Shown here: positions 1-6,750 of the stretch, piece by piece
Numbering within the stretch: the stretch's first letter is position 1
Layout of the letters: each line of letters starts with the position of its first letter
Source: Candidatus Hydrogenedentota bacterium
GTDB taxonomy: Bacteria; Hydrogenedentota; Hydrogenedentia; Hydrogenedentales; SLHB01
Assembly: GCA_003557825.1 (NCBI GenBank)
Contig: PWNM01000281.1
Coordinates: 1 to 18,713, forward strand
DNA length: 18,713 bases
Direction: 5' to 3'
Translations under genes and position numbers: made by a program
Notes under the pieces: generated by a model
What the model was told of the DNA's origin: nothing
Seen by the model: only the letters and a program-made list of their open reading frames with translations
The model's database searches: none

Positions 1-1560
1 AACTTTTGGCCCCTCTATGTGAGCGGGATGGAGCCGAAAGGGTATTTCTCGCATTGGTTGGCGGAGCCCTACTATATCGTCGAGCTAATCAAGAAGGATC
101 TGGACCTACTTGAGTCGATGGGGGTCAACCTGGTGAGCATCCAATATACCGATCCGGCGGAAGCGCCCCAACTCCGTGATTTTGTGGCGCGGTGCTACGA
201 TCGTGGCATCTTTGTCAACATTTTCATCGCCCATGCCCATCCGACGGAATGGGCCGCCGATGACGACCTGTCGCAACGCCCTTTTGTGGAACTCGTGCGC
301 AGGGCCGATTTGGCCGATGTCCCTTCCGTCTTTGCCTATGATCTGGCCTGGGAACCCGCTTTTGGCGATGCAGAACAGCGGGCCAAGCACGATCACCTAT
401 TCGAAGCGTGGGTAATCGAGCAGTATGGCAGCATCGAACGGGCGGAAGAAGTCTGGGAGTTTCCGATCAACCGACGCGAGGATGGTGGCATTACCGGACC
501 GACAAACTATCAAGTGCTGAACGATGGAGACCATCGCGTGATGGTGGCGGCCTACCGGCGGTTCAAGGACGATCTGATCAGCCATCGGTACCGGGAGATC
601 ATCCGGATCATCGATGAAATCGACGATACCCATTTGTATGGGGTACGAACCGGCCTTGGCGGTACCGGTACGATGCCCATCGCCGTTCGGATGCCGTTTC
701 AGCTTACCAGCGGCGCTGCGCACCTCGACTTTACTTCGCCCGAGGGATGGGGATACACCCATGACAACATCGCCGATGCCGTATTTGTTACTCAATACTC
801 CCGCTGGGCCGGCAATAACAAGCCGGTCTTCTGGGCGGAATTTGGAATGAGCGTCTGGGAAGGCGGCGACGAGCTGCAACGGTTGCAGGGCGAGGCCTAT
901 GACGCCTACCGGGTTATGCTCGAGCGCACCAGCGCCGATGGCTGGGCCGGTTGGTGGTTCCCCGGCGGCTATCGGGTCGATGAACGCAGTGACTACGGCA
1001 TCATCAACCCCGATCGATCCTTGCGGCCCGCGGCCGAATTGCTTGCCGAGTGTGGCGATGATCTAAAGGATCTAGGTGCGCTGCCCGAATTCGAGCCTGT
1101 TTTCACGGTTCATCGCGACGAACATCCCGTGGGACTGCCCTATTTGGTTAACGATCGCCGTGATGCGTATACCGAAGCCTGGGATGCAGGACAGGCCTTT
1201 GGCGTCCAGACGCCGGGTACCGGCACGACCTCGGCGGATTGCCCCTTTACGGGCGTAGGCGGCGTACCCTTCTCGGCTCCCCAGCCGCCGGAGTACCTCA
1301 ACGCGGAGATCGTGGTGGCCGGCCGCAATGGCAGTACCGTCGAGATCACGTTAATCAACACCGGCGAAGCCACGTGGCTGGCCCAGGACTGCGGCGTTCG
1401 AGTTTCCGAACCCGATGGGACCGTAACTTATGTGGCGTTGCCCGAGGAAGTGCCTCGTTTTGGGCGGTTGGACATGACCATTCCAGCTCCCGAAGAGGCA
1501 ACCTTGGCGCTGGAAGCCGAGCGTTTTGGGCCTTTCGGTGAACGGGTGCATGTTGACTAA
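1..1560 (+). CDS. Glycoside hydrolase, clan GH-A (GH5/GH42-like), 5'-truncated by window edge
   Basis: The reading frame is open from base 1 (a GTG at 19 is in frame but the frame continues upstream), so the true start probably lies outside the window. The visible 519 residues look like a (beta/alpha)8 glycosidase followed by a C-terminal beta-sandwich. The likely acid/base is the Glu coded at 352-354, in the motif AYDLAWEPAFG. The likely nucleophile is the Glu coded at 838-840, in PVFWAEFGMSVW, at the end of a beta-strand. The segment GWWFPGGYRVDERSDYGI (about 950-1005) is typical of such barrels and precedes a 'PDRSLRP' turn. The last 85 or so residues contain VEITLINTGEATWL, which resembles the Ig-like beta-sandwich modules that follow many glycosidase barrels. 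The family number and substrate cannot be fixed. Whether it has a signal peptide is unknown because the N-terminus is missing. It ends just before a strong terminator, so it is probably the last gene of its transcript. Confidence 0.8.
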   Translation, partial: NFWPLYVSGMEPKGYFSHWLAEPYYIVELIKKDLDLLESMGVNLVSIQYTDPAEAPQLRDFVARCYDRGIFVNIFIAHAHPTEWAADDDLSQRPFVELVRRADLADVPSVFAYDLAWEPAFGDAEQRAKHDHLFEAWVIEQYGSIERAEEVWEFPINRREDGGITGPTNYQVLNDGDHRVMVAAYRRFKDDLISHRYREIIRIIDEIDDTHLYGVRTGLGGTGTMPIAVRMPFQLTSGAAHLDFTSPEGWGYTHDNIADAVFVTQYSRWAGNNKPVFWAEFGMSVWEGGDELQRLQGEAYDAYRVMLERTSADGWAGWWFPGGYRVDERSDYGIINPDRSLRPAAELLAECGDDLKDLGALPEFEPVFTVHRDEHPVGLPYLVNDRRDAYTEAWDAGQAFGVQTPGTGTTSADCPFTGVGGVPFSAPQPPEYLNAEIVVAGRNGSTVEITLINTGEATWLAQDCGVRVSEPDGTVTYVALPEEVPRFGRLDMTIPAPEEATLALEAERFGPFGERVHVD

Positions 1561-1570
1561 TAGCGATATG

Positions 1571-1609
1571 AGGCCCACGCGATGAAGCGCCGTCGCGTGG
1601 GCCTTTCCT
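1571..1609 (+). terminator. Rho-independent-like terminator after the glycoside hydrolase
   Basis: A perfect 12-bp inverted repeat, AGGCCCACGCGA (1571-1582) and TCGCGTGGGCCT (1593-1604), with a 10-nt loop, is followed by TTTCCT. The outer ATATGAG and CTCATAT arms (around 1567 and 1610) could extend it further. It starts 10 nt after the stop codon. The T-run is short, so termination may be partial, but the stem is very stable. Confidence 0.85.
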
Positions 1610-1615
1610 CTCATA

Positions 1616-1645
1616 TTTCGCCCCCGCCCTTCGATCGCGTATACT
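1616..1645 (+). promoter_or_regulatory. Possible sigma70-type promoter for the 1679-4872 genes
   Basis: TATACT at 1640-1645 is a five-of-six match to the -10 hexamer. It lies between the terminator and the gene at 1679. The -35 region (TTTCGC at 1616-1621, 18-nt spacer) is weak. Position, not motif strength, is the main support. Confidence 0.3.
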
Positions 1646-1678
1646 CGTTGCCAAATTAAATGCGGACAGGAGTAGACC

Positions 1679-2377
1679 ATGCAAGCCGAAGACAGGCCCA
1701 TCCATTTTTCAACGGAGCTGCTATTCCCTCCTTTTCAGCTCAACACGCCGGTGATGCAGCGTATTTATTATGAGCTTTCCCAACATCCGTTGACCGCCTA
1801 TGACAGCGCCGATTTCAATCAAGCAGGGCCTCCGCGTCTGGTTACGGCTCGTGGTAAGACCCAGTCGGTGCTGCTCTTTTTACCGGATCGCTTGGTGGTG
1901 ATCGAGGAGTGGGTGGACATAACACTGGGCCAGTTTATCGAAAAAACCCGTACCATTATGGCTACCGTATTTGCATCGTGCGAGCTGGAAAATGTCATCG
2001 CTCAAACGGTCACCTTGCGCACGACCTTCGCCCTAACCCATTTTCAAGATGCCCGCGTCTTTTTACTCGATCACGTCTGTGGTCAGGAGGGAAGCATTTG
2101 GCCTCATTTCCAGAGGCCGGTGGGTGTGGGCGGCATTCGATTTATCCTGCCCCGGACAGCCGAGCATCCCGGGGATCTCCACGTGATCATCGAATCTTTT
2201 ATCCAGAGTCCGAACGAAGTATTCGTCGAGGTAAAGGGGATTTTCGGCGAGCTTCAGGTCAATGAGGCATCCGTAGAGACCCTCGGCGCCAATGCCCGTC
2301 ATGTACGGTCCTTCATCACCCAAAGCGTGTATCCCTACTTGCAACAGTATGATCATCCACAGGAGGAGCCGGAATGA
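1679..2377 (+). CDS. Unrecognised 232-aa protein coupled to the arabinofuranosidase
   Basis: The start is ATG with the ribosome binding site AGGAG (1668-1672) six nt upstream. The predicted protein is soluble, with no signal peptide, membrane segment or obvious metal-binding motif. It mixes predicted beta-strands (LLFLPDRLVVIEEW; DLHVIIESFIQ; VFVEVKGIFGEL) with a C-terminal helix (ARHVRSFITQSVYPYLQQY). The pattern of an N-terminal 'PxFxLNTPV' region and a final helix loosely recalls the sporadic TIGR04255-type family of about 250 residues, but I cannot establish this. Its stop overlaps the next gene by 4 nt (ATGA), so the two are translationally coupled. A cytoplasmic role linked to arabinose or arabinan metabolism is only a guess from context. 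It is the first gene after a terminator and a possible promoter. Confidence 0.75.
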   Translation: MQAEDRPIHFSTELLFPPFQLNTPVMQRIYYELSQHPLTAYDSADFNQAGPPRLVTARGKTQSVLLFLPDRLVVIEEWVDITLGQFIEKTRTIMATVFASCELENVIAQTVTLRTTFALTHFQDARVFLLDHVCGQEGSIWPHFQRPVGVGGIRFILPRTAEHPGDLHVIIESFIQSPNEVFVEVKGIFGELQVNEASVETLGANARHVRSFITQSVYPYLQQYDHPQEEPE

Positions 2378-3864
2378 GCCAGGCCCATATCCGGATTTGG
2401 ACTGAACTTCCTGCTGCGCGGATTAATCCCAATATCTACGGGCATTTTGCCGAACATCTGGGGAGATGCATTTACGAGGGCATATGGGTCGGTCCCAAGT
2501 CACGGATTCCCAACGATAAGGGGGTGCGTCTCGATGTGCTGGCGGCGTTGAAGCAGCTGCGGGCTCCTGTGGTGCGATGGCCTGGAGGGTGTTTTGCGGA
2601 TGCCTATCATTGGCGCGACGGGATAGGGCCCGCCAAGAGTCGTCCCGAGACGGTCAATATCTGGTGGCGCCAAAACGATCCAAATTCCTTTGGTACGGAT
2701 GAATTCATGCGGTTCTGCCAAGCTGTTGGCTGCGCTCCCTACATATGCATGAACGTGGGGAGTGGTACGCCGCAGGAGGCGTTGGAATGGCTTGAATACT
2801 GCAATTTTGGCGGTGATACAACCCTAACCCGCATGCGAGCCGACAACGGAAGTCCCGAGCCATACGGAGTAAAATACTGGGGAGTAGGCAACGAGAACTG
2901 GGGGTGCGGCGGACGGTTTGATGCTCGGGACTATGCAAAGGAATATACCCGATTCGCCACCTATCTAAAGGCCCTGGACCTCGAGATCGAGCTCATCGCG
3001 TGCGGATTTTCACCCTATGGGGGCAATCCCAAATGGGATAATTGGAATCACGATTTTTGCCATCAGATGCGGCATGCGGACCTGATAGACCACCTCTCAA
3101 TCCACCGCTATTTTGCACGAGGCGCAGCCACTTCATTCAGCGATGCCGAGTTCCGCGCAGTTTTTGGCGATCTCATCACTCTTGAAAAAGACATTCAAGC
3201 CACCGATCGTCTCTTGGGTTATTTCTATCCCGACAGATTCGTAGGTCTCATAATCGATGAATGGGGTATGTGGCATCCCAGCGCAGTAGTCGACAACGGC
3301 CTCGAACAAGAAAGTAGCTTACGCGATGCTTTGCTCGCCGGCGCCTGTCTCAATCTCTTCAACCGCTATGCTCACCGAGTCACCATGGCCAATATTGCCC
3401 AGACCATCAACGTTTTACAGAGCGTGGCCAACACGGATGGCAGCAAAATGTACCTCACGCCAACCTACCATGTCTTCGACATGATGCGTTCTCATATGGG
3501 GGCACTGGTCTTGACGCAGGATGTCCAATGCGACCATTATGAAAGTCATCCCGTCGCTTTGTCTCAAAAGCATCCTGTGCCGGAATTGAGCGTCAGTTCA
3601 TCCCAATCGGGCAACAAGGTGTTTCTCTCGGTCGTCAACCAAACGTTGGACAAAGACATCGAGGCCGTAGTCCAAATTACCGATGGCCGAATCGCGTCTG
3701 TTTCCGGCAAAGTGCTCCACGCCGATGACCCTCGCGATACCAATTCGTTTGAACACCCCAAACGAATCACCCCGAAACGACTCAAGGTGGAAGCGGGGCC
3801 TGAAGGTGTTTCCCATGTGTTTCAGGCTCATTCGTTCACAACCTTGACGTGTACCCTCGAATAG
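2374..3864 (+). CDS. Alpha-L-arabinofuranosidase, GH51
   Basis: This enzyme releases terminal alpha-L-arabinofuranosyl residues from arabinan, arabinoxylan or their oligosaccharides. The 496-residue length is normal for GH51. The family signatures are present: INPNIYGHFAEHLGRCIYEG at about residues 17-36, RWPGGCFADAYHWRDG at about 69-84, the acid/base Glu174 in WGVGNENWGCGGR, and the nucleophile Glu296 in LIIDEWGMW. A C-terminal beta-sandwich (about 385-496) follows the barrel. There is no signal peptide, which fits an intracellular enzyme acting on imported oligosaccharides. The ATG overlaps the previous stop by 4 nt, and AGGAGG (2360-2365) lies inside the previous gene. The glycosyltransferase follows after 9 nt, so the three genes look like one operon. 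Confidence 0.95.
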   Translation: MSQAHIRIWTELPAARINPNIYGHFAEHLGRCIYEGIWVGPKSRIPNDKGVRLDVLAALKQLRAPVVRWPGGCFADAYHWRDGIGPAKSRPETVNIWWRQNDPNSFGTDEFMRFCQAVGCAPYICMNVGSGTPQEALEWLEYCNFGGDTTLTRMRADNGSPEPYGVKYWGVGNENWGCGGRFDARDYAKEYTRFATYLKALDLEIELIACGFSPYGGNPKWDNWNHDFCHQMRHADLIDHLSIHRYFARGAATSFSDAEFRAVFGDLITLEKDIQATDRLLGYFYPDRFVGLIIDEWGMWHPSAVVDNGLEQESSLRDALLAGACLNLFNRYAHRVTMANIAQTINVLQSVANTDGSKMYLTPTYHVFDMMRSHMGALVLTQDVQCDHYESHPVALSQKHPVPELSVSSSQSGNKVFLSVVNQTLDKDIEAVVQITDGRIASVSGKVLHADDPRDTNSFEHPKRITPKRLKVEAGPEGVSHVFQAHSFTTLTCTLE

Positions 3865-3873
3865 GTGGGGTCT

Positions 3874-4872
3874 ATGTCTCCCACCATATCGGTCGTGATG
3901 CCCGTTTACAATGCTGCCGGGACCGTCGAGACAGCCATACGATCTATTCTGCGTCAGACTGTCCATGATTTCGAGTTGATTATCTACGATGACGGTTCCA
4001 CCGACGATTCGGTAGCATGCGCTCGGGCCGCTGCTGCAGGAGACAAGCGCGTGCATATCGAAGCAGGCCCCCATGTCGGCATTGTGGAAGCGCTTCAACG
4101 CGGTTGTGCCCTGGCTAATGGTGACTACCTTGCCCGGATGGATGCCGATGATGATATGGAGCCCGTTCGATTTGAGCGGCAATTGGCCTATATGGCTTCT
4201 GATCCCGAAATCGCAATCTGTGGCACGAGCGTACGTATGGTGGGAGCCCATGTTGGTCCCGGACGTCGACGGTACGAACGCTGGATAAACCGGTTGACCA
4301 CGCACCATGCGATCATGAATGAGCTGTTTGTGGAATGCCCCATCCCGCATCCGACATTCATGATGCGCAGGAAGGTGTTCGAAACGATAGGCGGGTATCA
4401 GGAACGGGGGTGGGCCGAGGACTATGATTGCTGTATGCGCGCGGCATTGGCGGGCTATCGATTTGTCAAAGCTCCTGAACGCCTCGTACACTGGCGTGAG
4501 TCGCCGATGCGGTTGTCCATGAATGACGAGCGATACAGCCCGTCTCGGTTTCGTGCGCTCAAGCGGCATTACTTGTTTCAGATCCATCCGCTTGCCGGTC
4601 GCCGACTGGTTCAATGGGGCGCGGGGAGCGTGGGGAAACCGTGGCTTCGCGAGTGGAACGACCCCCGTCCGACGGCGGTGGTCGATATCAATCCGCGTAA
4701 GATTGGGGAAATGATCCACCGCGTACCGGTCGTAACGCCAGAGGAGTTGCCCGCACCGGAACAAGGGTTTATCGTAGTGGCCGTGGGCACTGAAGGCGCT
4801 CGCGATGAAATCCGAAGCTGGATGCTCCCTCGTGGCTATCAAGAACGAAAGGACTTCATTTTTGTGGCCTGA
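3874..4872 (+). CDS. Family 2 glycosyltransferase with C-terminal nucleotide-binding-like domain
   Basis: An inverting GT-A glycosyltransferase of 332 residues, probably transferring a sugar from a nucleotide-sugar donor to an envelope or exported glycan. The N-terminus ISVVMPVYNAAGTVETAI, the motif DDGSTDDS and the metal-binding MDADDD (Asp90 onward) are classic GT2. WAEDYDCCMRAALAG is the usual acceptor-side acidic motif. From about residue 243 an extra domain begins (LVQWGAGSVGK ... AVVDINPRKIG ... FIVVAVGTEGARDEI), with a glycine-rich loop and a beta-alpha-beta pattern like a Rossmann nucleotide-binding fold. I chose ATG 3874, which has AGGTGG (3863-3868) 5 nt upstream. A GTG at 3865 is possible but leaves no room for a ribosome binding site. 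No membrane segment is seen. Confidence 0.9.
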   Translation: MSPTISVVMPVYNAAGTVETAIRSILRQTVHDFELIIYDDGSTDDSVACARAAAAGDKRVHIEAGPHVGIVEALQRGCALANGDYLARMDADDDMEPVRFERQLAYMASDPEIAICGTSVRMVGAHVGPGRRRYERWINRLTTHHAIMNELFVECPIPHPTFMMRRKVFETIGGYQERGWAEDYDCCMRAALAGYRFVKAPERLVHWRESPMRLSMNDERYSPSRFRALKRHYLFQIHPLAGRRLVQWGAGSVGKPWLREWNDPRPTAVVDINPRKIGEMIHRVPVVTPEELPAPEQGFIVVAVGTEGARDEIRSWMLPRGYQERKDFIFVA

Positions 4873-4949
4873 AGATTGCCGTGAAAGGCACAAGGTCGCG
4901 TTTTCAAGGCAGGCATGTTAACCTTTTGCGCAAGGAGCGCGTTTTACAC

Positions 4950-5582
4950 GTGACAAGCACAAACGAAAAGGACATAACTGCTCTTACCGATGAGGAGCTG
5001 GCCCTTGCTTTACAAGAGGGCGATGAACGAGCATTCAATGAGCTGGTTCGTCGTCATCAAGGCAGGGTATATGCGGTAGCGTACCGGGTTACAAACAATC
5101 GCGAAGATGCGCTGGATGTAGCCCAAGAGACTTTTGTTAAGGTTCATCGCAAAATAGGCACATGGCGACCCAAAAGCGGGTTTTTGCCGTGGCTCATCCG
5201 AATGACGGTTAACCAGTCCATTGATTTATTGCGCAAGCAGAAGCGGCATCGACATGCGCCCCTCGATGAAACGTGGACGGTGGGTGAGGGGGCGCAGGCT
5301 ATTGAGCCGACGACGGAAGATACGGGCCAAGAGGTCCGAGCACGGGAAATTGCCGAACGGGTCGATGAAGCTTTGCATGTGCTCTCCCCGTCGCAACGGG
5401 CCGTGTTTACTATGCGTCATTACGAAGGGCTGCAATTGGCCGAGATCGCTGAGGTCATGGGATGTACCGTTGGGAGCGTAAAAGTCCACCTGTTTCGTGC
5501 GTTGAAGAAGCTCCAAAAAGAGCTCAAAGACGTCCGATTCGATTGGCTTTCGGATAAAGAATCGTCATCATCGAAGGAATAA
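4950..5582 (+). CDS. ECF (sigma-70 family, RpoE-like) RNA polymerase sigma factor
   Basis: About 210 residues with the two domains of an extracytoplasmic-function sigma factor. Region 2 runs roughly from residue 24 (RAFNELVRRHQGRVYAVAYR ... DALDVAQETFVKVHRKI ... WLIRMTVNQSIDLLRKQKR). Region 4 runs from about residue 144 (LSPSQRAVFTMRHYEGLQLAEIAEVMGCTVGSVKVHLFRA), whose helix-turn-helix would read the -35 element. The frame is open back to a GTG at 4881. I prefer GTG 4950, because it gives a normal family N-terminus just ahead of LTDEELALALQ and has AAGGAG at 4932-4937, although the 12-nt spacing is long. The gene is followed 10 nt later by a membrane protein that looks like its anti-sigma partner, and then by the T2SS operon, which is a candidate target. 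Confidence 0.93.
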   Translation: MTSTNEKDITALTDEELALALQEGDERAFNELVRRHQGRVYAVAYRVTNNREDALDVAQETFVKVHRKIGTWRPKSGFLPWLIRMTVNQSIDLLRKQKRHRHAPLDETWTVGEGAQAIEPTTEDTGQEVRAREIAERVDEALHVLSPSQRAVFTMRHYEGLQLAEIAEVMGCTVGSVKVHLFRALKKLQKELKDVRFDWLSDKESSSSKE

Positions 5583-5592
5583 GGAACTTGTC

Positions 5593-6642
5593 ATGTGGGG
5601 ACGTCGCCGAATACAAGGTCTAATGGCCGCCGCAGTGTATGACGAACTGAGCGCCGCTGAACGTCAGGAGTTCGAACGCCGGTTGGCTGCATCGCCAGCG
5701 CTTCGACAGGAATACGAGGAATTGCGCGGATTGATCGGCCGACTGCCGGCGTCCCCGATTCAACTTGAGTACGATCTGCTCCCGGGTATTCGCGCGCGAT
5801 TGGCTGCTGGTTCGACCGATGAGAACTGGATATTCCGCATACCGGCTTGGCAGATGATGACGGTATGTACCGTGTGCCTGGTCGGCGCAGTGCTTGTTTT
5901 CGGAGCGTTTTCCATGCAAGACCCCTCCTTTGAATCCTGGACCGCTCAATCCGTTCAGAACAACCCCGACACTCCCGTGTCATCCGCGTTGCGCGAGGCT
6001 GCCGCGTTACGGGCGCAGCGAGACTTTGGAACGGCCTACCAGGTTTTACAGACCGCCGTCGCCGCCAACCCCGAAGACCCCTATGCCGGTCAAGCCCAAC
6101 AAGACCTGGCCGCCCTGCATTTCGAGCAATTTCGGAGATACCGCGACGCCCATAACGCGTACAACACGCTTCGGACACAGTATCCGAATGTCTTTATGGC
6201 GTCCCCCCAAAACATCCAGCGATTGGATTTGCTTGAAGAGGCCCGAAAAGTCGAGTACGCGTCGCTTGAATCGCTTGACTGGGCGCGGAGTCGCCGAGAC
6301 AATGGGCTTGAAGCCTTTGAAGAAGTGATAGGCCGATATCCCGCCAGCCAAGTGGCCTCTCTTGCCATACAGGACATGACCCGACGCGTTCTTGACGCAT
6401 CCCATGCCAATGGCGAAGCCCTGGATCGGCTCGAAGCCATGGAACGTCTTCGAGAACAGTGCCAGGATCCGATTGTGGTTGGCCGCCTGGATATCGAGAT
6501 TGGCCGGACCTATTGGCGGGAAATGGACGATGCAGAAATGGCCCGGGGGGTTGGCTCAAAGGCCCTTGAGTGCGGCCATCCCGCAGTGGTCGAGATGGCC
6601 CAAGGTTTTCTGAGTCAGTTGGATGCGGGTTCCACGCCCTGA
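5593..6642 (+). CDS. Probable membrane anti-sigma factor with periplasmic TPR-like domain
   Basis: This 349-residue single-pass protein probably holds the upstream ECF sigma factor at the membrane. Residues 12-50 (AAAVYDELSAAERQEFERRL ... LRQEYEELRGLI) match the helical pattern of anti-sigma N-termini, but the zinc-binding His-Cys-Cys residues of the zf-HC2 family are absent. One hydrophobic segment (about 88-108, MMTVCTVCLVGAVLVFGAF) would place the rest outside the inner membrane. The outer part is entirely helical with repeats like TPRs (AALRAQRDFGTAYQVLQTAV; AHNAYNTLRTQYP; LEAFEEVIGRYP), a protein-binding scaffold. The start is ATG with AAGGA (5581-5585) seven nt upstream. Assignment as anti-sigma rests on pairing and pattern. 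A general TPR membrane protein is the alternative. Confidence 0.75.
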   Translation: MWGRRRIQGLMAAAVYDELSAAERQEFERRLAASPALRQEYEELRGLIGRLPASPIQLEYDLLPGIRARLAAGSTDENWIFRIPAWQMMTVCTVCLVGAVLVFGAFSMQDPSFESWTAQSVQNNPDTPVSSALREAAALRAQRDFGTAYQVLQTAVAANPEDPYAGQAQQDLAALHFEQFRRYRDAHNAYNTLRTQYPNVFMASPQNIQRLDLLEEARKVEYASLESLDWARSRRDNGLEAFEEVIGRYPASQVASLAIQDMTRRVLDASHANGEALDRLEAMERLREQCQDPIVVGRLDIEIGRTYWREMDDAEMARGVGSKALECGHPAVVEMAQGFLSQLDAGSTP

Positions 6643-6682
6643 CGCCGTCTTCCGAATTGTTTATTTCTTACCAGCAGGGCCA

Positions 6683-6712
6683 TTTACTGCCTCTAGGTCA
6701 GTGTGGTAACAT
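6683..6712 (+). promoter_or_regulatory. Possible promoter of the T2SS operon
   Basis: The 108 nt before gspE hold TTTACT (6683-6688), an 18-nt spacer and TGG-TAACAT (6704-6712), an extended -10-like element with four of six matches. Alternatively, the AAC-containing GGTAACA (6705-6711) could be the -35 box of an ECF promoter. Neither reading is strong. The position at the head of an 11-gene run supports some promoter here. Confidence 0.3.
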
Positions 6713-6727
6713 GTTACTGTTCAGTAA
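6706..6727 (+). promoter_or_regulatory. Overlapping inverted repeats, candidate operator upstream of gspE
   Basis: GTAACATGTTAC (6706-6717) is a perfect 12-bp palindrome. It overlaps a second inverted repeat, TTACTG-TT-CAGTAA (6714-6727). TTACTG also occurs at 6684-6689, 30 bp upstream, about three helical turns away. The cluster overlaps the possible -10 and start-point region and ends 23 nt before the gspE start codon. This is what a repressor or dimeric activator site looks like, but the protein that binds it is unknown. Confidence 0.45.
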
Positions 6728-6750
6728 TTTCGGGGTTTAGGAGCATTAGA

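Noticed and set aside
3598..4893. Long (431-codon) open frame on the - strand
   Set aside because: It lies opposite GH51 and GT2 genes with clear catalytic motifs, has no recognisable motif and is rich in His/Arg as expected for an antisense shadow.
4862..4893. Hairpin TTGTG-g-CCT / AGG-CACAA after the glycosyltransferase
   Set aside because: The stem has a bulge and a 15-nt loop, with no directly following T-run. It is too weak to call a terminator, so read-through into the sigma gene is likely.
4881..4949. Longer ECF sigma start at GTG 4881
   Set aside because: It would add 23 residues (MKGTRSRFQGRHV...) unlike sigma N-termini, and it has no ribosome binding site.
5591..6178. 195-codon open frame on the - strand opposite the anti-sigma-like gene
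   Set aside because: Arg-rich composition, no domain pattern, and the + strand frame has a ribosome binding site, operon position and a membrane span.
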